Numbered from the stretch's first letter, positions 32,516-43,589 are shown. The stretch: DNA of 64,000 bases from Schistocephalus solidus (GCA_017591395.1 WEDG01005554.1:1-64000); one strand, 5' to 3'. Numbers and translations are program-made. Notes: generated by a model from the letters alone, not told the origin.

Positions 32516-32945
32516 AGGCACAGTGTTTGAAATTGGTTTCGAATCTCAAGTTCCTCGAGCCTACGAGTTTTTAGTCTCTACTTCAGTGTAGAAGACACGG
32601 TGCTGGAAAATTATTAAAGAATTGTCTTTATACTCCTTAGTGTTGGTAAATTTCGACTTGGACCCTCGATCTGGGCTGCTTTCTGAAACCCAGCCCGGCT
32701 GTGTGCTCCCTGCATCTGCTCTAAATCGCGGAAGGGACTCAAACCAAAGGCTGAGTCCTTATATTTTCATATTCTTATTGTTGAAAACTCAGCTGACTCT
32801 CTGTTAATTTTGTGGCAATAACAACATGCAAACTCAAGTTCTATAAGTTTACTGTCACAAAATTCGTATTCATTTATAGCTTCTTCAAGCTTACATAAAA
32901 GTCAACTTAAAAATATCGCGACTGCTGGACCCGGTACACCAGAGG
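32516..32945. other. Unassigned, probably 5' UTR of element D1
   Basis: About 430 bases between the break in family A and the ORF1 of D1. No domain is encoded. Its position suggests that it is the leader of D1, but nothing else in the window matches it. Confidence 0.35.
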
Positions 32946-33905
32946 AATTTTTGCTACTTCCGATAGGGGGCCCCATCTAGTCCTTGCGCCACTCCACCGG
33001 TACTTCGTTCGGGTAGCATCAGCACTAATCTGGCTTTACCACCCATCGCTACATCACTGGTAGACGTTGCACCAACATGCGATGTTGAAGAGGTTGGCGA
33101 GTTTGTAAAGCCAAAGAAGAAAAGGTCTAAGAAGAACAAGTCGTGCAGAGACTTGGCTCCAGCCTGCCCAACATCCGGCTCATCTGGACCTATCACGCAA
33201 AGTGAGCTGGTTACCAGTACTCACTCAGCTGAAAGATCTGAGTTACAAACGGGTCCTAGATTGAGTCGATAACATAATAAAGTCATTAAAGGTGTCCCGG
33301 AGTAAGCTTCAATTATTCCAAAGGAGCGAGCTAAACATGACTTGGAACTCCTTTAATTGTATGGAAAAACGCTGCTGACGGACGGCGAGTCCATTCATAT
33401 CCTCAAGGCATATAGAATAGGGAAGGCTCTGTCTACACCCGATTCAAATCCTCGACCAAGACCTCTTAAAATCATCTTGGAAAACGAAGCGCAGGCACAG
33501 CTCCTGCTACAGAGAAAATCAACCCTGCGGGGTCCGCATTCTGAAGTGTTTTTTCAACCGGAATATGGGTTGAAAGAGCGAATGAAAATGCGACAGCTAA
33601 TAATAGAACTGAAAACACGAAAGACCAATGGCGAGGCAAATCTCAAAATAAGGGATGGACAGATAGTTCAAGTGAAAAGAGCATTTCTCTGGCCGAAGGC
33701 AGTCACCATGACAGCCTAAATGTCCCGTTTCAGAAACCAAAAACGTACCCGCTTAAACTAATCGTCCTCAATGCCAGATCTCTGCTGAATAAGATGCCTT
33801 TGCTCCAGACTCTGGTTTTCATCCACCGCCCGGACATTGTAATAGTTACAGAGACATGGGCAACACCCTGTGTATCCGACTCCAAACTCTCTATTCTAGG
33901 AGTCT
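32946..33905 (+). mobile_element. CR1-like element D1, 5' part only
   Basis: Plus-strand ORF1 followed by the first 50 codons of the endonuclease. ORF1 has a basic patch KPKKKRSKKNKSC near 33110-33150 and the segment 33357-33719 with LENEAQAQLLLQRKSTLRG and VFFQPEYGLKERMKMRQLII, related to family A ORF1. The endonuclease start, LKLIVLNARSLLNKMPLLQT and DIVIVTETWA, is instead almost the same as in the minus-strand D-type element beside it (LKLFVLNARSLLNKMPLLQT). Only the 5' part is present, which is unusual for a non-LTR copy and points to later deletion. Confidence 0.7.
33357..33719 (+). pseudogene. D1 ORF1, C-terminal part
   Basis: 120 open codons ending MTA-stop at 33719. Rich in Lys, Arg, Gln and Leu, with MRQLIIELKTRKTNGEANLK. 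Upstream frames with VIKGVPE and IPKERAKHDLE correspond to VVQGVSE and TPKERVKQDLL of family A ORF1. Presumed single-strand nucleic-acid-binding protein of the element. Confidence 0.6.
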
Positions 33906-36900
33906 CTATTCTGAGTCTGAATGCAAAAAACAAAAAATAGTTATCTTAAACAAAGAATAACTCCGCTGGATTTTTATATTATGGGGAAGTTTATTCCACA
34001 TGGCCATGGCATTTACCGAAAAGAACCGTCGAAACTTAACTGTGTGAGCTAATGGAAGAAATAAAAAGATATTGCGATGACTGCTGCGCCGAGGATGGTC
34101 AAGCTGCTCACAGTGGTAAGGGGATTAAATGTACGACTATTCAAAAGCTTAAACAGCAAAAAGAGTTCCTTTTGCACTCGGCGAAACCATAATGGATCAA
34201 TGTTTACAAGCACACAGCGTTCTTGATACGACAGATTACGGTGCTCCAACGATAAAATTCTTTTCGTGAAGAAGTGCTGGACCGATTAAATTTTCTTCCA
34301 TTCGCTAGCGCGCAGAAGGCTTAATAGAAACGAGCAGTATTCCAGGCCAGGTTTAACGTACATTTTATAAAGGCGGAGACTAATATCAATAGTTTTAAAA
34401 TTTCGGAGGATAAACCCGGCAGTTCTGCGTGCTTTGGAGACAATCAGGGCGCAATTTTCTGAAAGATTGAGACCGTTGGAATATGATATGCCCAGGTCCT
34501 TAACAACGCCAGGTACATTTATATCGTGGTCATCTATGCTTAGATGAGGCTGATGCTTGTCACCGACAACCATAACGGAACATTTGTGCCAAGAAAGGGA
34601 AAGGCGCCATGTGCAGCACCACTGGGCAAAGGCCTCGAGATCATTTTTTAATAGATCAAGAACGGTGTCGCGATCTGCCAGCTTGTATCGATAGGCAACT
34701 TTTAAATCGTCGGCATACAAAAAGGGCCAACCGTTTCGAAATAAACCTGCACATCATTGACAAAAAGAAAAAAATAAAATCGGGCCTAGCACACTACCCT
34801 GAATAACTCCACTCCTCACACGTGCCGAGTTTGAGATAGCATTGGAGATCTTAATATGTTGTGTACGAGAGCTCAGGTAAGAAGATATCAAGCTCAGAAG
34901 ATTACCACATATATCGAAAGAGTAGAGTTTCAGGAGAAGAAGGGCATGGTCAACACGATCGAAGGCCTTGGTGAAATCGAAATAGACTATGTAAAATGCA
35001 AAGCCATTATCCCTAGATTGTAGAACATGATCAAAGAAAGAGAGCTGACATGTGTCACAAGACCTTGTTTTGAGGAACCCATGCTAGGCTGCACTCAATA
35101 CGTTATTCTCAGTTAAATGATACATCATTTTATCCTTGATCAAGGTCTCCATGATTTTCGAAGCTGCGGACAGTGTGCTGATTGGCCGAAAATTGTCAAA
35201 TGACGTTGATTGGCCATGTTTGGGGATAGGTAGAATGTGTGATTCCTTCCATACACTGTGAAAGGTTTCACTTTCAAGAGCTAGATTAAATGTCTTACAT
35301 AGAATTGACGGGAAAATATCATTAGCATCCACCTTTATAATACTGATCGGTACGCCATCTGGTCCAGGACTATAAGATTGACGAAAACGTCGAATGGTTA
35401 CGGTTATGTCCCAGAGGGTAAAAGTTATGGTCTCGAGGACGGCACCGGTCCAAACCTGGACGGGCGGAGGGAGAGTGGTCAAATTTTCAATAAATGTTCT
35501 GTACAAGAAAACGTTAAAACTATCAGCCGTCAATTTGTCAACAACTACAGGATTGCCAACGGAGTCCAGTAGTACGGGATACCATGTTTTACTATGGGTT
35601 CTTATTGCGCGTGAAAAAAGTTTCGCTACATTTAACCAACGGTTTTTGACATATTTGACCTCTTCGGCTAGCCATTTTTCTTCGGTTAGCCTCTTGGCCT
35701 GCTCAAAAATACGGTGAATCAAGGGCAGAACGGAAATGTTATTTTGCAAATGGAATCGACGAGAGAGTTTACGCAACCTACGGCGAAAAGATAAAGGGAG
35801 ATAAACCTCATCCGTGACATTAATTAATTTCTTACGGGGAACAAAACGAGAAATAAGTGGATCTAAAACTTCGTTAAGCATACCGGTACAGGTGGTCACA
35901 TCCTGACACAAAGAAATTAGAACAGTCGTGGGAGTTAAGATGTATCAATAATTCTGTCGAAAGGGCTAATCGAAAATCAAAGAAAAAGCTATATTTTTTG
36001 GAAAGCGTTTCATCGGTTTCGAGTTGTAGTGTAGAAACAACGATATCATGGTCTGAGCTCCCAAGTGGGCCTAATGATGACACTGTCAAAGGCAGGCAAC
36101 ATCTGCAGAAGATTAGATCAAGTATGCTTGATCCTCGGGTAGGGAAGTCAACAACCTGGGTCCACATGCCAATATCTACGGCTTCGAGGAAGTCCTCGAA
36201 CTTTATGGGGCCGGAGGGGACCGGAAACCAGCGAATGTCAGGAAGTTGAAATCACCTGCAATTAAGCAATACTTCAAATTTAAGTCAACTGCGGCATGGA
36301 ATGCTTGTGAGAGACAAAGATCTAAATCCTCACTGGTATTGGGTGGGCAATAGACACAGCCAATAAGTAAAGAGTTCCTATTTTTTAAGGTAATTTGAAG
36401 CCAGCAGCTCTCGTCAACCGCAGTAAATTGTGGATGATCTAAGGTCCGAAATGCCAGCGCTTGTTTAATAAAGATACAGCTTCCTCCACCACGACTGTCA
36501 CGGCGATCATTTCAAGTACAAGTATAACCTATAAGAGAGAGTTCGGGGTCGGCTACGGAAGGTGTTGCACGTGTTTCAGTTACTATAACGATATCTGGAC
36601 AGTGGACAAAGACTGAGTCTGAAGCAGGGGCATTTTATTGAGCAAGGATCTGGCATTTAGAACGAACAGTTTAAGTGAGCAAGGTGGTTGTTTTTAAGGG
36701 AAAGCGGTTAATTCATCCAGTGGTTCACGGGCCACTGAACATAGGGGGCGGGTGTTCCCGTCCTGTACTAGAAAATAGGTGGGATCATACGCGCCTGATG
36801 TGGGTGAAGGGGAGTAAAATATGGAGGTGGAAATGACAGACAGGGGAACTGAGCACAACTGCTAGCTATTGGGGCATGAACGGGAAATCCCTGGACAGGA

Positions 36901-38090
36901 TACTGTAAAGTATTACTATTAAGGTGACACAAAAGGTTAGGTGAGTCTAGTAGTCCAGCAGGACCCTTCGTATTGAGAGACAACTGGGGAAACGACCTTA
37001 GAAAAAATCGGCTGCGGGGTGGGGGATGCACTGTTGTTAGTGGCACAGAAGCACTATTTTTGGGCGAGAATGCTTGTATGTTTCGTTACTCAGCCTCAGT
37101 ATGAGGTCTGGGTGATAGCTGGAAATTCGATGTTGTTGGGATGGGGATGTTTTTGGGAGAAATAGGCGATCGTAATGGAGTGGTTTCATGCAGAGGCTAA
37201 ATTTTTGCGGTTTTCGAGTGGTTGAGACTTTAGCCAGACTTGTCTTTGAGCTAGAAATCTGCGTTGGTTTACCAGGAGTAACTGGTAAACTTTGTATGGG
37301 TATGGTAATAGGAGGAGTACTGCCGTCTTTAGAACGAAAAAAGGAAGTATTGTTTTCTTGGAATCCCAAAAGATTAATCAAGGTCAGTTTCGGTGCAGAG
37401 TTAGCTGGGGATTCAGATGGCGAAACCGTAGATGAAATTGGAGGCGATTTGTTCAACATGGCAACAGCTGTAGTCATTCCTCTGTTGCTTGTCGACAATT
37501 TAAAATTTTGCAGTTTTCTCTGCATTGGGGTGAGGTCAATGGAAACCAAGGAATGCCATTTCCGACATAATTCTCTACTAATCTCCTTCCTAGAGATTAT
37601 GAAGTCAACTTCTATCAAGGAAAAGAGCGTGACTAATATGGGGCATTACGACAGAGCGAGTGGAGTCGTTTAGCATACCCGACTCGGTACCCCAAGCCAC
37701 TGCTTTCCAGAAACAAACGTGCGCCGTCGAAAGCAGATATGTAACTGGGAATATTACGCAGTATAAAATTATGCTTGCGTTTAATCCGTTCTTCGGTTTC
37801 GGAGCTATTTATCCCAATGACTTCAAAAGCCTGTTGGATAACTGTGTCAGAGACATTGGTTATAGTTCCTTTAAGCAAAAATCAACTTATTCGTCAGACG
37901 ATGATCGATTAACGCAGGACGAGGTGTAGGCTTGAGCAATCAGAGGATCAAGAGGTTCCAAATTTACCAAAGGGATTTTAGAGTTGAAAATAGCTACAGA
38001 GGGCTGCGAACTCTCACATACGCTAGATAGGTCCCCTTCCATTACTCGATTACTCAAGTATGGAGGGGAAGCTGCAACCTTTCGTCTTTT
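33906..38090 (-). mobile_element. CR1-like element D-type, copy 1
   Basis: Minus-strand element of about 4.2 kb with ORF1 (38102-36768), endonuclease (about 36690-35880), reverse transcriptase (35911-34286) and C-terminal region (34249-33910). It ends at HSDSE-like codons where it meets D1 at 33905, so its 3' end is cut or recombined. On the high side it meets family A at ggagatttcaacgctcc (38091). The frame is broken many times. A second copy of the 3' half lies at 47641-48615 and a small piece at 52066-52232. Confidence 0.8.
34049..36690 (-). pseudogene. D-type ORF2: endonuclease-reverse transcriptase
   Basis: The endonuclease starts LKLFVLNARSLLNKMPLLQT near 36680 and includes an RDSRGGGSCIFIKQA-like segment, LLIGCVYCPPNTSEDLDL and SDHDIVVSTLQ. 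The longest open part (35911-35084, 275 codons) gives the linker and fingers: SYSPGPDGVPISIIKVDAND, FDNFRPISTLSAASKIMETL. The palm has FLYADDLKVAYRY-like sequence near 34700, and the thumb ISLRLYKMYVKPGLEYCSFL near 34370. Frameshifts lie near 36620, 35880 and 34730. Confidence 0.8.
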
Positions 38091-38102
38091 TGGAGATTTC
38101 AA
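36768..38102 (-). pseudogene. D-type ORF1
   Basis: Four frames (38102-37887, 37878-37633, 37618-37037, 37046-36768). Begins within a basic KSPKRRKVAASPPYL segment, then RIKRKHNFILRNIPSYISAF and RLFLESSGLGYRVGYAKRLH, related to family C ORF1, then a Ser/Thr/Pro-rich stretch and a Pro/Phe-rich end (CLSFPPPYFTPLHPHQ). No start codon is kept, as the element is truncated at 38090-38102. Confidence 0.65.
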
Positions 38103-40628
38103 CGCTCCTGATATCGATTTGGTATCGTGATCGATTGCTCGCGATCAGAAAATTCATTTGAACAGAGAATACTTCAGTTGGTAAATGACGAGTTTCTTTC
38201 CCAACATGTCACAATGGAGACGCAATTCCGAAATGGGCAGCAGTCAAGCTGTTTGGATCGAATCATTAGTAGAGACAACAATTGCATCCTTGCATTAAGT
38301 TCTTACGTGCCACTTGGACGAAGTGATCATTGCGTTCTTGCTTGGGAGTACAGTCATTTTTCTGTAACCAAACGTCGTGCAGTTAGGGAGAGAAATGTAT
38401 GGAAAGGGGATTATCCCAAAATGAAAGAATTACTGAATGAGATAGACTGGAACCCTGCACATGTACCTGACCCAAATGCCGCCTGGTTTTTCATATGTAA
38501 ATTGATTCAGCAGTTGGTAGAGACATTCTGCCCACTTAAAAGGCGATCGTGCGTCTCCCGACCCGAGTGGGTGACATCGGAAATAAAAAAGAATCTCACG
38601 AAGAAAAGAAGACTGAAGAACATATGCCAGGTATCAACAACCCGAACATTTTCCCACTTTTAAGAAACAGCGAAATCAGTGTCGAAAACTTCTGAGAAAA
38701 GAAAGATCAGCCTTTGAGTCAGAAATAGTCAAAGACATACCAAGAAATTTGAAAAGGTTTTTTGCTTACGTTAATAAGGCAAAACGAAATCACGACTGCA
38801 TTCCTTGTCTTAAAGACAATCAGGGAAACATGTTAACTGATAACTCTGATAAGACCAGCCTCTTATCCAATTTCTTTATGTCCGTGTATACCGAGGAACC
38901 ACCTTTTGACGAGGACAAATTCTACAGTACTGCCGCATCTACAAACAAAATAAGCACGGTGTCGTTACAAATGGACACAGTAAGAAAAACTCTGAAACAG
39001 CTACAGCCAACTTAATCACCTGGCCCAGATGGTATATCCGCAAAAGTTCTCAATGAACTCACAGACCAGCTGGCCTCTCCGCTCTCCAAGATATTTGAAA
39101 GTTCGATGGAGTCGGGGGCTCTGCCCACAGAGTGGAAGATAGCCAACACAACCCCCATCTATAAAGGAGGAGAGACGACATCAACAAACAGTTTCCGACT
39201 AGTTAGCCTCACAATTATCTGTTGCAAAATGATGAAGAAGATAATCAAACCGGAACTGATGAGGCATATCGAACAAAAATACTGGCTAAGTTCATTTCAA
39301 CATGGATTTCGAAGTGGTCGATCCTGCTTCACAAACCTGCTGACATCCATGGAATGTTGGACAAAATCATTAGAAATGGGTTTGTCAGTCGATACGGTCT
39401 GCATTGACTTTAGCAAAGAATTTGACAGGGTTCCACACAAACGTCTTATCTTTTAGCTCCGTCAAACGGGTGTGTCTGGCAGCCTACTCAAATGGTTGGC
39501 CGACTTTCTCACAGACAGGTGCCAGCGTGTTTGTTTTGGAGACGCCAAATCTCACTGGGAAAACCGTTCACAGTGGAGTTCCACAGGGCAGCGTTCTGGG
39601 TCCCATTTTGTTTCTGATATAAGTAAACGACTGCCTGGATTGTCTGACATGTGAGAAGGTAATGCTCGCTTATGGTCTGAAGTTATGGAACTCGATTGAA
39701 AAACCGGAGGATGCGCGGAAATTACAACAAAACTTAGATCGCTTGCAAACATGGTGTGATGAGTGGCTGCTGACCCTTTATTTTAACAAATGCCAAATAA
39801 TCCGACTGCGGTCTAGTTCCAGAAGGATGATTAGGATTGAATACCAGTACTTCATCAGTGGTCACCAACTCCAGGAGGTAAATATTCTAAAGGACTTGGG
39901 TATATGGATAACACCAACTCTCAAACCATCGTCGCACTGTGCGAATATCGCAAAGAAAGCTATGTGTATCTTAGGCGCAATCAGGAGGTCCATCGTTAAT
40001 TTTGACGGAGAGCCTTTTGGGCGCGTGTTTGGAACATTTATCCGACCGGTGTTGGAATATTGCGTTCAGGCGTGGTGCCCTTGGACGAAACATGACTATG
40101 CTCTGCGGGATAAAGTTCAACGGAGGGCAACGAAACTAGTCAGCGGATTGGAATGCCTACCCTATGAAAGCCGCCTAGAAAGACTTTAAATATTTCCGCT
40201 CTCTTTTAGGCAATACAGAGGGGGTTTATGATCTGAGTCTTCAAACTGGTCAGAGTAGTTGATTGTGCTCTTAAGATAGCCAACTTTTTTTGAATTGGCA
40301 AACATGACAAGTCTCCGAGGTCACCAATACAAACTGAAAAGAAAACACGCCAAACTTGAAGTGCGGGCCAACGTCTTTTCCCAACGGGTGATTGAAGAAT
40401 GGAACAAACTGCCAGCTTCGGTTGTTCAGGCTGAAAGCGTTAAAATGTTTAAAAGAAGACTTGATGCATTTTTAATTGATGGGCATATATTTAGTCGACA
40501 GCAATGATCAATATACTAAAACGACTATCGCCATGTTACATTTGCTTGTTTTGCTAGCATCTATCTGTAAATAGGGTTTTCAAAGGCTCTGCCTATCTCC
40601 CTTATACATACTGAATTATACTGAATTA
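38091..40628 (+). mobile_element. CR1-like family A, main copy, part 3 (rest of ORF2 and 3' end)
   Basis: Starts in the endonuclease at GDFNAPDID and runs to the 3' end, where tctgcctatctcccttatac is followed by actgaatta repeats at 40606-40628. Compared with the copy at 61.3-61.4 kb, about 85 bases between 32515 and 38091 are missing. With parts 1 and 2 the element would be about 4.9 kb, a normal full length for CR1. Confidence 0.8.
38127..40507 (+). pseudogene. Family A ORF2, endonuclease end and reverse transcriptase
   Basis: Pieces in order: SLDRIISRDNN-like and GRSDHCVLAWEYSHF (SDH motif, 38320), RPEWVTSEIKK, the fingers PTEWKIANTTPIYKGGETTS (39127), FQHGFRSGRSCFTNLLTSME (39300), VCIDFSKEFDRVPHKRLIF (39400), GVPQGSVLGPILFLI (39575), palm, then FIRPVLEYCVQAWCPWTKHD (40040) and the C-terminus VIEEWNKLPASVV (40390). 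At the palm this copy reads EKVMLAYGLKLWNS (39655-39690), where the sister copy at 59.8 kb has EKVEFADDLKLWNS. The catalytic aspartates are therefore gone, besides several frameshifts and stops. Confidence 0.8.
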
Positions 40629-40669
40629 ACAGATACACTCTCAAAAAAACACACGCTTAGAGGCACGCA

Positions 40670-41400
40670 ATCAGCTTCGCCAAATCCTCCTAAAGTTTCC
40701 CGATCTTTTCACGCAAACAACCGGAGTAATTGGCCGCACCCGCAAGGTTCAACATAGCATTGATACTGGAGACACAAAGCCAATTGGGCAATTACCACGA
40801 CGCATCCTTGGATGATTCTGGAAAAAACGCTGATAAGATCATAGACGAACTATAAGAAGCCCGCATTATACAATCATCCTCCTTCTCGCATGCATCATCC
40901 GTAGCCCTAGTGTTTAAGAAAGGTGGAGCCCTCCGTCTCTCTAGACGGTGCCTGAATGCCGTTACCGTTCGATACTCATTTCCTCTACCACGTTTAGATG
41001 ACATACTCGATGGTTTAGGCAATGCTACATGGGTTTCTAAAATGCATTTTAAAGCCGACTATTGGCAGGTCGAGATAAATCCAAATGAACGAAAAAAAAC
41101 GGCATTTATCGTACCGCAAGACCTCTTTGAGTTCCAGACATTTCCATTGGGACTTTTCAACGTGGCCGCTACGTTCCATAAATTGATGAACCAGATATTA
41201 CGTCTTGTCATAACCCACAAATGCCTAGTTTATTCTGATGATATTATCGTTTTTGGACATACCGTTTTCAAACATTACAATAATCTGAAAGAGTTTCTAG
41301 GGGAACTCTATAACGCTAGCCTCACATTGAACCCTTTGAAATGCACTTTCCTTCACCCTAATGTCTGATTCCTGGGTCAAAAGATAACACCAGGTTGTAT
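40670..41400 (+). pseudogene. Ty3/Gypsy-type LTR retrotransposon, pol fragment
   Basis: Begins in the linker between protease and reverse transcriptase (VQHSIDTGDTKPIGQLPRR near 40750) and enters the reverse transcriptase: LNAVTVRYSFPLPRLDDILD, KMHFKADYWQVEINPNERKK, TAFIVPQDLFEFQTFPLGLF, LVYSDDIIVFG near 41227. Typical Gypsy enzymes have Y-[LIVM]-DD where this has YSDD, and MDF.A at the first motif where this has MHFKA with the catalytic Asp replaced by His. It ends at FLGQKITPG, where SINE sequence begins at 41401. No LTR, integrase or gag is visible. A dead fragment. Confidence 0.85.
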
Positions 41401-41446
41401 AAATAAAAAAATTGTAAATTAAAGGCCCTGAGGGCCCCTTCATAAC
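41401..41446 (-). mobile_element. SINE family S, tail fragment (minus)
   Basis: The sequence aattgtaaattaaaggccct and gagggccccttcat is the reverse complement of the S tail (ggggccctctgg..aaattaaatatacaattt). Only the tail is present. Confidence 0.55.
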
Positions 41447-42150
41447 TAGCTTAGAACCATGGTGGTGACGATGGTCTACGGGATCTGTTGATGATCGTGG
41501 CAGGTTCTGAAATTTCGCACTCTTTGTTGGTGGATTATGCATTCAGCAAGGTCGCATCTCGGTGATGATCTCGTGACCTGTACTTTCCCCTCTTCGTTTC
41601 GGACATGTTGTCTACGATGAGTTCCTCCAGTCTCACCTGCATGGTGGTTATAAAAAGTAGCTCTAACTGTTATATTATCTCTCACCTGACAAGGAGCGTT
41701 CCGAACCCTCATACGTCATCAGCAACATCACAGTACTATCCTATCGCATCGAGCTAATCCCATTAACTCTAGCTATTAAATAATAATAATAATAAATTGT
41801 ATATTTAAGGCTCATAGGCCCCATCATTAATTTTTAAGATAAGCAGTTTCTTTCTCCGTGTTTTTTTTAAATTGGTGGCTAACTGAACTTCACCCCCGAT
41901 TTAACCACCGGAGTTTTTTAACTGCTCCTTTTCCAGTTCACCGTGTAGGCCAAATATTGTTGATTATTGTTTTAAAAATGGAAAATCGTTTTGAATCGTA
42001 TATGCCTTCCATACTATTTATTTCTGCTGTTCATATGGCTGTTCACATAGTGCAGTAATTATACACTTCGTATTTATTCATACCAAGATACTAATTTTGT
42101 AATGATGGGGCCCTCTGGAAATTAAATATACAATTTATTTATTTATTTAA
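41447..42150 (+). mobile_element. SINE family S, copy b, with a nested tail fragment
   Basis: The most complete S copy, about 650 bases after removal of the insert. Its head (cgtggcaggttctg, then gcatctcggtgatgatctcg) corresponds to the head of copy c, where a clear box B-like GTTCGAATCTC is kept. The body starts ttatctctcacctgacaagg and the tail is tggggccctctgg...(ttta)n. Between 41784 and 41841 a short minus-strand S tail (ataataataataaattgtat, cataggccccatcat) interrupts it. Not protein-coding; presumably mobilised by a LINE partner. Confidence 0.65.
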
Positions 42151-42159
42151 ATACGAAAG

Positions 42160-42720
42160 GAATAGTTGCGGCTCTGTGTTAAAAATTATCTTTAACAACA
42201 AAAATTAAAAGTATGGTTGACACATCCGATTTACAACGATTCCGCATTTTTATAACAATACAAAAATCTTCGGAATATATGGTGAACTAGGAAATAGGCA
42301 TTGGAACATCTCCGACGATGAAATCGATGTTGGAGTTCAGCGAGCCCCAATAAAAAAACCAATAGGAGAAAACAATTCCTTCCCTAAACAAATTAATAGC
42401 TAGAGTTAATAGGATTGGTACGATGCAGGGAGATAGGAACATGATGAGGGTTCATAGCGCTCCTTGTCGTGGAAGAGATTAAATAACAGCCAGAGCTACT
42501 GTTCACATCCATTAGGGGGATGAGGTAGTAGGACCTCATCGTAGACAATAGGGTCGAAACGAAGAGGGAACAGTAGAGGTCACGAGATCATCACCGAGAT
42601 TCGAACTTTCTGACTGCATAGTCCACAGACAAGGTTGTTAAAACAGCAGAACCTGCCACGGTCAGCAAAAGACACCACGGGGATCATTGTGAGAGGTGAG
42701 AAAACGGTGGCACGCATTAA
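42160..42720 (-). mobile_element. SINE family S, copy c
   Basis: Minus-strand copy. The head at the high end includes gtggcaggttctgctgtttt and gttcgaatctcggtgatgat, with a box B-like element consistent with tRNA ancestry. The body matches copies a and b (gacaaggagcgctatgaacc, agttcaccatatattcc). The tail at 42160 is degraded. Confidence 0.6.
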
Positions 42721-43020
42721 GATTTTTAACATTTGGTTTTGATGGTTGAAAATAACAGGGGACAAAATGTGGCTGTGAAGGTTGTCAGGCGCAGGTGGTA
42801 TTTGGCTTGAGCGGGTGCAAGTTGTAGAGATAAGAAGCAGTGGTGAGTCCAATTTCACATGGGCATGATAAGCTGATCCCTTAAGGTTAATTGCCTTTTG
42901 AGCAGCTTAAAGGAGCTTAAGGCTGAGAAGACGAGGGTCTATTTGAGGAGAGGGATCTCATTATTCGTTCCATGGTGCTGAAATCACGACAAAGGATTAT
43001 TTTCGCCTTTTCCAGATAAC
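42721..43020. other. No gene recognised
   Basis: 300 bases between a SINE and the second PLE. It may hold upstream PLE sequence too decayed to read. Confidence 0.3.
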
Positions 43021-43052
43021 TTGAAACTCGGTTTCGCTAGGAAAAAACGGAA

Positions 43053-43585
43053 TTGGCAAGGCAATACACAGAAGAATTACTGCAGTCTTATGACATGGAT
43101 GTTTCTGTATCTGCCTTACTGGAACTCTTGGATCTATGTCTGGAAACGAATTTTTCCTTCTCACAAGGATACTACAAACAGCTAAAGGGAGCCCCTATGG
43201 GTTCACCCATCTCCGGCTTCTTGGCTGAAGTAACTATGCAAAAATAAGAAGCTACAGCCTTACCACTAGTTAACCCCAAATTATGGGTTCGCTACGTGGA
43301 TGACACGTTTGTTATCGTTAAAAAGGATCAACTAGAAAGGCTGCATAGCATTATAAACTCAACGGTACCAGGTATCACCTTCACGCTCGAAAGAGAAATT
43401 GACAGTAAACTCCCGTTTCTTGACGTCCTCGTACAGCGAAAGACTGACGGGACATTTACAAACATCGGTTTACCGCAAGGAAGCTTATGCGGAAATTATC
43501 CTGCATTACCAGAGCAACCACCCTATTGCTCACAAGCGGAGTACTGTTAACAGCCTACTCAATCGAGCTAAAAACGCACTGTTCT
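43053..43585 (+). pseudogene. PLE copy 2 reverse transcriptase, C-terminal part
   Basis: Contains GYYKQLKGAPMGSPISGFLA at 43160, then LWVRYVDDTFVIVKKDQL at 43284 with the catalytic YVDD, then SKLPFLDVLVQRKTDGTF. A TAA stop interrupts after TMQK (43245), and a frameshift near 43460-43490 separates the next segment (SVYRKEAYAEIILHYQSNHP). The motifs are those of PLE reverse transcriptases, which are related to telomerase. Confidence 0.8.
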
Positions 43586-43589
43586 GATA

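Noticed and set aside
32946..38090. D1 and the D-type element as one twin-primed insertion
   Set aside because: The inverted 5' piece would have to lie on the side of the element's 5' end (high coordinates), but D1 lies at the 3' end, and their ORF1 types differ.
38127..40507. Separate family A insertion at 38-40.6 kb
   Set aside because: It begins in the endonuclease almost exactly where the piece at 32311-32515 leaves off, in the same orientation, so one interrupted element is simpler.
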